From contig JAOANU010000003.1 of the NCBI GenBank assembly GCA_034387635.1, forward strand, positions 434,001 to 498,000: DNA of 64,000 nucleotides, given 5' to 3'. Shown here piece by piece: positions 56,156 through 64,000 of the stretch. Within the stretch, counting starts at the first letter, position 1. Each line of letters starts with the position of its first letter. The position numbers were made by a program, and so were the translations under genes. The stretch is from Rhodosporidiobolus odoratus (Eukaryota; Basidiomycota; Microbotryomycetes; Sporidiobolales; Sporidiobolaceae). The notes under the pieces are model-generated. The model ran no database searches and was not told the DNA's origin. It saw only the letters and a list, made by a program, of their open reading frames with translations.

Positions 56156-57366
56156 ATGGTGGATCAACTACCCGACTTTGAAGCAGGAGTAGCCTACTGG
56201 GCCAATACGGAAGCCAGCGTAAACGGCGTCTTGGGAGGCTACGGAGAGTGCGTCAATCCTCCTCTTCTTCGTGTCCGAACCTCACTGGACCCAAACAACC
56301 GGCAGAAGCACGCCCGTCCCCCGACTGGACGCCACCGCCTCTCGCCTTCTCATCCTCTCCCTTCTCCCCCAATTAAGCACCATAACCCCTCCTCATCAAC
56401 CCCTGCTGCCTGCAGGCGACTCTCCACGCCCTCCACGTCCTTTCCGCGCATTAGACTGCGGCGCCGGGATTGGTCGCGTCACTTCAACAGTCCTCCTCCC
56501 TCTATTCGATATGGTTGACCTCGTTGAACCCGTCCCTTCTTTCGTCTCTCGAGCCAAGGACAACGCGCTTCTGGGAAAGGAAGGTTGGGCGGCGTTGCAT
56601 CCGGATGAAAAGGGAGACGCACCGAAGAAGGGAGTGAGGATTTGGCAGGCTGGACTACAGCATTTTGATCCGATTTGTCCGACGAGACCGGTTGGGGACG
56701 GGGCCAAGGTCGAGCTGTTTGCGAGTTTGGGCGGGGACAAGGCACCTTGGGTGGATCCGGGGATCGAGCTAGATGTGACGGGGGAGGAAGGATATGATCT
56801 CGTCATGGTACAGTGGTGCATCGGTTCGTCTTCTCCCGTCCCCGACCTTGTCCCGTGTGATATGCCAGTCTTCATTCTACTCTTCGGCCACTCACACTGC
56901 CCTGGCCGTAGGTCACCTCTCCGACGACGAGCTCGTCGCCTTCCTCCAGCGTTCTCAGAGAGCTCTCCGACAAAAGCCAGACGGAACCTGCGAAGGCTTC
57001 ATCGTTCTCAAGGAAAACGTATGCAAAGACACAGACGGAGCAGGCGCCGCCAGGCTCTTCGACGAAGATGATAGCTCAATCACAAGGTAACGAACGTGCT
57101 TGTCCTCTTTTCTGCGCATCGACTCCCTCGATTCCGCATGAATCGAATGCTGAGCACGTCGGGATGTATGACAGGTCCGACAAAGCTTTTCGCGATGTCT
57201 TTGCCCGGGCCGGGCTCACCATCTTACGGCGAGAAGTACAACAAGGGTTTCCAGCGGGTGCGTGACGTTCTTTCTTTCCTCGCTTTCCTGTGGGCTCTTT
57301 TCTCAAGCTCACCTTCTTGTTATGCGCTCAGAACTCTTCCCCGTCGTTGCGTATGCATTGCAATAG
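56156..57366 (+). CDS. TAE1: Protein N-terminal (X-Pro-Lys) alpha-N-methyltransferase
   Basis: Methylates the alpha-amino group of proteins that start X-Pro-Lys after Met removal, such as ribosomal L12 and S25 proteins. Five exons. Exon 1 (56156-56247) reads AYWANTEASVNGVLGGYGE, the family's substrate-side start. Exon 2 (from 56306) reads VPRLDATASRLLILSLLPQL, then motif I LDCGAGIGRVTSTVLLPLFD (about 56451-56510), VDLVEPVPSFVSRAKD and YDLVMVQWCIG. Exon 3 continues HLSDDELVAFLQRSQRAL and GFIVLKENVC with DDSSITRSD. The last exon ends ELFPVVAYALQ, equivalent to the human YHVYSFALR end. Insertions (a Pro/His-rich part before motif I, an acidic one near 56700) make it longer than the human enzyme. 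Confidence 0.9.
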
Positions 57367-57647
57367 GAGTAGAGGATTGCATCTGGAAGCATTGGAATAC
57401 TCGCATACACATTAATCTCAAGCTCGAGAGGTTAGAGCAGAACTTTACCGCTGGCCCTTTTTTCCCGTGCTCGAATTGGCTTACGGCAATTCACTCGTTC
57501 ATCGGTCGCTCGTACGAAATGCACAGGAGGAAAGATAGCAATGTCAACAATGCACGACGAAAGACAGCAAACCCAAATCTGAGGGAGCATGAATAAACGA
57601 GACAACATGCGACCGATGGCCCAGCCGACCGCCCGGCCACTGACGGC

Positions 57648-60600
57648 TCACATGACCTTGGGCGCGTGCGCAGCCAACACCTCATCCTCCCTAAGCGCAG
57701 CAAACAAATCCCCCTCATCGACTCCAGCCCTAACCCGTTGAAAGACATCTAACCGTTGACTTTCGGTCGCGATGAGGCGGAGGGCGTGTAGTTCTGAGAG
57801 GAGAGTGAGGAGTTCGTCTTTGTTTGGTGCGTTTGAAAAGGAGGAGGAGGAGGGGAGGAGAGAGGTTTGACGGAGAAAGTCGAGGTGCCAAGTCAGGACC
57901 TGTGAGAAAGAAAAAAAACAAAAAAAAAACAGGTCAACGAACCGCCGCTTTCCGGCAATGCAGCGACCGAACGAGCGAGAGAATGCAAAGGACGCACCGT
58001 ATCGACCTCTACCTCTCCCACTCCCGCCCTCTTGACACACTGCGCAACCGCCAACAAAAGCACCTTACTCATAGTCCCCAACCTCCTCACAAACACCGCC
58101 GGCCCTTGACGAGTCATATCATTATAAGCCTGAGTCGCATCCTGAATTGTGCACCTCACTCCTCCTCCTCCTGTGGTACCAGCAGCGGCATCATCAACAC
58201 TCTTCCCCTCCTTCGCCAACCTCAAAGCAACCCTATCCAAAGTCCTCCTCGCCACATCTAAAGCTTTCCGAGCGTCCCCAGAGATACCCGCGACCGATTT
58301 CGAGATTTTTTGCAGGGCGACATCGTCGAATAAGGGGAGTTTTTTGGCCGAGGGATCGACGAGCGAGAGTCGAGCTTCGAGGATACGTTTTAGTTCGGTC
58401 CAGGTGTAGGGTTGGAAAGGGATTCGGTTGGTGCCTACACAGCCCAGTCGATGTGGTTTAGTGTACGAGAAAGGAGAGAAACGGAAAGAGGACAGAGAGT
58501 ACGCACCCAACCGACTCCTAATCTTCCCACTCATCTCCCTCTCCGGTAAATCCATCGTATTCGCCACCGCAACCACCACCAACCTCGAATGAGGAACATG
58601 AGGCCAATTGAAGAAACTGTACAAAACATCCTGACGTTTGGTCAACATTTGATCCAATTCGTCCACTAGGACGACGGTGGTTTTTCGTGCGGGATCGGGG
58701 TTGGAAAAGTGAGATTCGAGGAGGGAGAGAGAGGCTCGGGCTGAGGGTTTGCGAGGTGAGGCTTGTGAGGCGGAGGCGGAGGTGGAGGATGGAGAGAGGG
58801 CACTCCAGAGTTGCGAGAAGGCGGCCATGGGTTCGCTGATCTTCATGCCGTTGATTTCAACAAAGGTGAAAGCGTCCATGTCCTGTTACCACCACCCAAA
58901 GTATGCATCAGCACACGCTTGTCCCAGCACAGGAAGATGTGGTTGAGATAGACCAGGCATAGACGAACCGGATCATTCTGCAACTCCCTCACCACGGAAT
59001 GTACCGTTGCCGTCTTCCCGGTCCCCGGCACACCATGTACATACAGACACCCACCCGTCCTTCCCAATACCGCATCTCCGATAAACTGCCTAATCCTCTC
59101 TCGCTGTTCCTCCCTGCAAGGTAGGGCTTCGGGCGTCGCCGAAACGTGTAAGAGGGCTTTGGCGCGCTCGAAGGGAGTAAGGGTGGCAAGGTGTGTTGCG
59201 GAGAGGAGAGGCGGTAGGGGGTTATGAGCAGAGTCGGAGTTAGACTTGTTCGCGGTAGAAGCGAAACGACGGCGTTTGGCTGCGCGTGCAGTTGCCGCAG
59301 GCGCGGATCGTTTCTTCTCCTTGACGGGTGAGGATCGGGCGCATCGGGATGAGGTTGGAGTGGGGAGGTGAGAGCCACGACGAGTTCGCTTTGAGGGAGT
59401 GCGAGGGAGATCTTCGCCTTCAGAGTCGCTGCCGGATGCTTCGGCTTCGCCTTCTGAGTCAGAACCGGTCGCTTCGCCTTCGCTACCGCTGCCCGAGTCT
59501 TCGTCGGAGGCAGCTTGTCGGTGAGGATTCTGGAGGAACAGTAGACCGGTTAAAGCCAGGGAAAGAAGAAAGGGTATTCGAGAGAACATACGAAAGCATC
59601 CTCCTCCCCCTCGTCCTCATCACTACTACTCTCGTTCTCCACCTCAACCTCTTCGACCCCTCTCTCGACCTTCTTCACCTTTCCCTTGACCTTCTCACTC
59701 TGCGCCTTCTTCTTCTCCACCTTCTTCTTCCTCCTCTCCCTCTCCCTCTCTCTCTCCTCCTCCTCACTGTCCACCTCCATAACCGCCTCTACATCCCACC
59801 CGTCCTGAGCCTCCCCTTTGACACCCCCCTCTCCCTCCATGGCACCTCTATAAACCTCCACCGCCTGTTCCCTCAACTCATCCCACTCGACCTCGCCCCA
59901 GAACCCCGCTCCCGAAACAGGTTTGACATCGTAGATTGTCCTACAAAGGAAGGTGGGTACAGACTGTTGATGTTTCGCGGTGAGGGAGGTGATACCTGCT
60001 GACTGAAGCGCTGAGGGGGAAAATACTTGAGCGTGGGAGGTAATGGTCGAGAGGAGGACGGGGTCGCTGTGTTGAGGGGTTCGGAAGGAGGCGGCAGCGG
60101 AGATCAGGGACGATGACGGGATCCTGGAAAGGGTAGGACGGACTGGAGAACGGAGTGCAGGGGAGCGGGAAGACTTGGTGGGGGACGCAGAGGGAGAAGA
60201 GAAGGGGTTGAGGGCAGCACGTGAGCGGATCAGGCGGGACTCGGCGAGATGCGTCGAGTCGGAGGTGTAGTACAGCTCGTACTGTTGCGTCATACCGGCC
60301 ATGCCCAAGGACAGCGCGAAGAGGGAGGATCAGCGCTCCTTCCATGGCGTCGAAACGAAAAGCGGCGATTCAACGCACCGGTAATACGTCACCCGCAGCC
60401 TCGTCCTCTTCTGGTCCCTCCGGACCCCAGACAGCCCCCGGTCTAGCGAACCACCTGACGAGAGCCATCTTTCTCCCCCTGACATCCTCAAACAACCTGG
60501 TGATGACGGCTACCTTGTCCCCCGGCTGCAATCCATCCTCGTGTCTCCATCCGTCATACTCATCTTGCGGCTGCTGCTTCTTGCCCTTTACCTTTTTGGG

Positions 60601-60858
60601 AGGGACGAGGTAAGTTGGTATCGAGAGGAACTTTTGTTTGAGCTTTGCGAGCGAGTTGACGATGACTGAGTCGCCTATGCGGTAGGTGGTAGTGTGGTCG
60701 AATCCACCTGCGTCTTGAATTGTGCGAGTAAAGGCAGAGTAGTCTGTATCGTTTGAAGTGCGAGATGAACGAGAGGCGCGTTTAGATGGAGTCGAAGGAG
60801 TGGGCACAGACAGAGAGGAAGTACAAGTAGAAGCAGTAGGTAGCCAGCTGTCGGTCAT
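57648..60858 (-). CDS. ORC1: Origin recognition complex subunit 1 (BAH + AAA+)
   Basis: AAA+ ATPase of ORC that marks origins and loads Mcm2-7 with Cdc6. The start at 60858 (MTDSWLPTAS) is followed by a BAH domain: YRIGDSVIVNSLAKLKQKFL (about 60690), PGDKVAVITRLFEDVRGRKM (about 60515), VRWFARPGAVWG and ELYYTSDSTHLAESRLIRSR (about 60280). A long acidic, Lys-rich linker follows (about 59790-59380). The AAA+ core has Walker A YVHGVPGTGKTATVHSVV (about 59040), ININ-type FTFVEINGMKISEP, Walker B VVLVDELDQMLTKRQD (about 58678-58630), sensor 1 VVVAVANTMDLPE and FQPYTWTELKRILEARL. A winged-helix tail ends AAHAPKVM. An in-frame Met at 60969 would add 37 residues. About seven exons. Confidence 0.93.
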
Positions 60859-61109
60859 TCTCGTATCAGGAAGTAGCAGAGCAGAGTGGAATAGAGAATG
60901 TAGAGCGCAGGAAAGTCGTTCTCCTCCTCCTTTCCAGCGGGGTCTTTTGACCTTAGCTTTGATTAGCACAGCTGGAATTGACTCATCTCATCATCCTCCT
61001 CACGAACCAACAACTCGAAAGCGCGTCTCAACGTGTGCATCACTCTCGTCCCTCTTGCTGCACATTCAGTCTCTCGTTGAGTCACTCAAAGCACATCCGT
61101 CTCATCTAC

Positions 61110-64000
61110 CTACACCTCTCCTCCACCTCCTCCTCCAACCGGCGTCCCCTGCCTCTCCCTTTCCCGTTCCGCTCTCTCCCTCTCCCTCTCCCTCTCCCTC
61201 GTCCTCTCCCGTCTCACCGCCAACCCCAACAAGATCTTGTTGATCGTCGCACGCATCACAAATTGCTCCTTGGCCAGTCGACGAGCCGTCTGCAGTCACC
61301 ATCACAACGAACGGTCGACGTCAGCCAAGCCAAGCCGGAAAACCGGGAGAGGCGCTCGACGGTACCGAAGAGGGGTGAGAACGGGGAGGACGGAGCCGCA
61401 ACATGCAACGTTGTGAGAGGAAGGGATGGCACGACGAGGGGAACGTGCGAAGGGGAAAAACAAGACGCACCCGTAAGAACCGATCCAGATCAATATTGGC
61501 CTCGCCGCCGCTGTTCAACCCCCTCCCGAGCGCGTACAGCGTATCCTCCAGTGCGGCGTCTTCAGCGTTCAGTTCGAGTAGCCTGGGAACGAGCGAGTAA
61601 GAGAGAGGGAAACGCAGAAAGGAAAAAAATAAGAAACTTACTGAACATAAACCACCGAACTCCCACAAACCACCTCATCCACCTCTGGCCCTTCCCCTCT
61701 CATTTCATACTCCCCCAACCTCCTCTCCGCGTCTTTGACAACTCCCTCAAACCTCGCTCTAACACTCTCACAAACCGTCCTAACCACCTCAAGCCTAGCC
61801 ATCTCGTCCTCTATAGCCGGTTGAGCCTTCTCCAGATCTGATCTTATGAGGTCTAGTTGAGACAGTTCGGAAGCGACCGACTGATGGAGGGTTTGGAGAG
61901 AGGAGGAGAGTTTAGAGTGCACTCGAGTTCGGAGGGCCAAGAGAGTCGGGTTGGGTGGGATAGGAGGAGGAGCGAGAGGATGGTGGTGATGCACTGAGGA
62001 AGGGGCTTCGGAAAAGGCGGAAGGAGAAGACGGGGAGGAAAGGTCATCGTCTGCTGCGTCTAGGATGTTGAGCGCCAAAGTTCTCTGCGAACGAGCGTTC
62101 GAGGTAGCGGTTGACGAGAACGACGAGGGTTTCGGGTTGCGCGATGAGCGCGACGGCTGAGGCTGAGGCTGAGGCTGAGGGGCTGAGTGAAGGTGGGGTG
62201 CATGCTGGGTAGGAGGGGGAGGAGGAGGGGGTTGGTGATACATCTGCTCATGCTGATAATGGTGCTGCTGTTGTGCGTGCTGATATTGCTGAGGCGGAGA
62301 GGGAGCAGCGAGCGGTACCGGCGGAGGTGGAGGCGGCGGGAAATGCCCACCGCCTTGGTACGGCGGTGAAGCGGGCATTGAAGTCACACTGGCCGGCGGG
62401 GCAGGGTACCCGTACTGTGCATACTCGCCCGCACCAGGTGCAGGGTAGCCGTTGATTCTTCCCGTCGACATCGTTGGCGGCTGCGGGGGAACCGGCACGC
62501 CAGAGACAGCTTGAACCGTCAAGGGGATTGCCCCGTAAGGCTGAGTAAAGGCGGCATAACTGCTCGTACCGGTGACGGCCGAGTAGCCAGACTCGAGTGA
62601 AGGGTGTCTCTCGACTTTCGTGTTGAGGGGCAGTGGCATCGGCCTGTCCCTGCGCTCGGCTTGCTCCGGTTGCGCCGTGGGCGCGGATGGCGAAGTCGCT
62701 GGAGGCGGAGGCGGGGAGATGTATCGCTGCTGAGGCGGTGGCTGTTCGACCTGAGGTGGGGGCACAGCGATGACGGGGACAGGGGGAGCGGTTGCAGGGG
62801 CAGGGGCGGGAGGAGGAGCGACAGATTTGGGGGGCGGCGAGGGCGAAGGCGATCGTGCGGGTGAAGGTGACCGAGGGCGAACCTCCTGCGGTTGCGGCTT
62901 AGGCTGTTGCATCTGCGCTTCCTCCTGTTGCTGAATCTCCCTCTGCTGCTCTTGCGCCAAGTGCTGTGCCTGCTCGAACTGCTGCTGCCTCGTCAACTGC
63001 GACTCCATAACCGGCTCGAACACCGGATCTTCCTCCTCATCGTCTTCTGGCCGCTCATAGAACGACCTGCCACTTTGCTGTTCCTGAGGTCGGTAGTAGG
63101 CCGTCGCCTTCCTTTGCGGCGGTTTGACCGATTCGCGTTCGCGTGGTTTCGCAGTTGGCGCTGGAATCGGCGCCGGAGCAGGGGTAGGGGGTAGAGGCAC
63201 GTCGACGGTCGCCTCCTCCTGTTCCTCTCCGTCGTCGCCATCCTTGTCCTCATCTTGTGCCTTCTTCACAGCCGGCTCTTCCTCTTCCTCCTCCTCCTCT
63301 TGAACGACGGCTGGAGCCGGCCTAACCTTCACCAGCTTTGGCGGCGGCGGACTCGCAACGATACGAGGAGGCATATAACTGCCATACTCACCCATCTCGC
63401 TCGTCGCATCATCGGCCTCACTCGCTGGAGGAGGACTACGAGTTTGAGCTGCTTCGCGCTCTGCTTCCCTCTTCTTGATTGCCGCGCGGGATGTAGGAGG
63501 AAGAGGAGGAGGGTTGTACCCGCCACCACCGTACTCGCTGTCGGTGGGTGCGTCATACGGTGAAGTGGGCGAGATAGGAGAGTGAGGTGAGAGAGGTGCT
63601 GCTGCAGGAGGAGGAGGGAGCGGAGCAGGCTCAAGCGTAGGAGGAGAAAATCGTGGCTTGTCCCTCTGACTCTTCTTATCGCGCTCCTTCGCACTCGCCC
63701 GCTCCGATCCTTTCGCCACCTCCTTGACCTTTTCCGCCTTCGTCCCTCCACTCGCCTCTTCCCTCCCCCTCTCCCGCTCTCGCGACTTGTTCGGGTTAGC
63801 AGGAGGAGGAGCCGGCGCCGGCGAAGCAAGAGGAGGAGGGAGCCCGGCTACGGGATCATAACTCCCAAACTCACTATCACTGGCAATTCCCACTTCCCTC
63901 TCCCTTTCCTTGACCCTGACTCTCTCCTTCTCCCTTTCCCTCTCCCTCTCCCTCTCCTTCTCCCTCTTGTTCTCCATCTCGCGTTCCAACTCCAATATCC
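61110..64000 (-). CDS. VPS23: ESCRT-I subunit Vps23/TSG101 (5' end beyond window)
   Basis: ESCRT-I binds ubiquitinated cargo with an N-terminal UEV domain, which must lie beyond 64000. Seen here is a very long, low-complexity linker of some 600 residues: Arg/Glu repeats (63980-63900), Pro-rich segments, an acidic block, Gln-rich runs (about 63000-62890) and GP/QP-type repeats. A coiled coil follows (LALRTRVHSKLSSSLQTLHQ, LDLIRSDLEKAQPAIEDEMA). After an intron comes the steadiness box: LLELNAEDAALEDTLYALGR, ANIDLDRFLR and, in the last exon, TARRLAKEQFVMRATINKIL. The tail is Arg/Glu-rich and ends GGGGGGEV (stop 61110-61112). The steadiness box makes the call firm. An ATG at 63993-63995 is probably internal. 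Confidence 0.87.
61179..61203 (+). repeat. CTCCCT microsatellite in the VPS23 tail
   Basis: Four to five CTCCCT units encode an Arg-Glu repeat at the C-terminus of Vps23 on the minus strand. Length change in steps of six would keep the frame. Confidence 0.75.
62157..62185 (+). repeat. GGCTGA hexamer repeat in the VPS23 linker
   Basis: Tandem GGCTGA units encode Gln-Pro repeats on the minus strand. The whole linker has similar short repeats. Confidence 0.8.

Noticed and set aside
61102..61305. Alternative frame with an acidic Gly-Glu tail at the end of VPS23
   Set aside because: It is frame-shifted from the steadiness box; the frame carrying LAKEQFVMRATINKI is the conserved one.
1..64000. 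CRISPR arrays, prophage, bacterial operons or a new defence-type gene cluster
   Set aside because: None seen. All recognisable genes are intron-bearing eukaryotic housekeeping genes, and the only mobile DNA supported is the LINE remnant.

Overview
The window is nuclear DNA of a basidiomycete fungus, most likely a red yeast of the Microbotryomycetes (Rhodotorula/Rhodosporidium type). That placement is inferred from GC-rich, pyrimidine-heavy DNA, dense genes cut by many short GT-AG introns (about 45-140 nt) with CTAAC/CTGAC-like branch sites, and typical fungal proteins (DASH subunit Dad2, BAH-containing Orc1, Stt4, Cox19). There is no sign of prokaryotic organisation.

Layout. 0.5-8.3 kb: palmitoyl-protein thioesterase (+), MCT-1/TMA20 (-), CDC27/APC3 (-). 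8.6-10.3 kb: a 5'-truncated LINE-type reverse transcriptase lying in the divergent gap between CDC27 and ASN1. 10.6-24.6 kb: asparagine synthetase (+), N-myristoyltransferase (-), phosphatidylinositol 4-kinase STT4 (+, about 8 kb and very intron-rich). 25-34 kb: a bHLH factor (+), an Nro1/Ett1-like protein (-), OPA3 (+), NDUFA9-type complex I subunit (-), a GNAT acetyltransferase (+), COX19 (-). 34.5-46 kb: UPF1 (+), an unrecognised multi-exon gene (-), a DUF1776 Rossmann-type protein (-), DAD2 (+), a DUF4267-type membrane protein (-). 46-50.5 kb: a gene-poor, lower-GC island with one tRNA-Asn(GTT) and a decayed second copy. 50.5-64 kb: a GATA-finger-like protein (+), an intron-rich ER-type membrane protein (+, possibly seipin-like), a MICOS Mic12-like protein (-), N-terminal methyltransferase TAE1/NTM1 (+), ORC1 (-) and the 3' two-thirds of VPS23/TSG101 (-, running off the window).

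The genes are housekeeping and do not form one pathway, but two themes recur. 28.7-34.2 kb packs three nuclear genes for mitochondrial proteins (OPA3, NDUFA9, COX19). Cell-cycle and chromosome genes (CDC27, DAD2, ORC1) are scattered. Most neighbours are divergent or convergent with gaps of 100-500 bp, so many promoters are probably shared.

I did not find a convincing new multi-gene system. The most useful observations are a start codon split by an intron in ASN1, 8-nt and 7-nt coding exons in OPA3, a likely overlooked intron-rich membrane-protein gene at 53.2-54.4 kb, a long Lys/Gly insertion in TMA20, a CACGTG box just upstream of the bHLH gene, and the LINE relic in the CDC27/ASN1 promoter region. 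Exon borders were read by eye from splice signals and reading frame; borders not stated are approximate.
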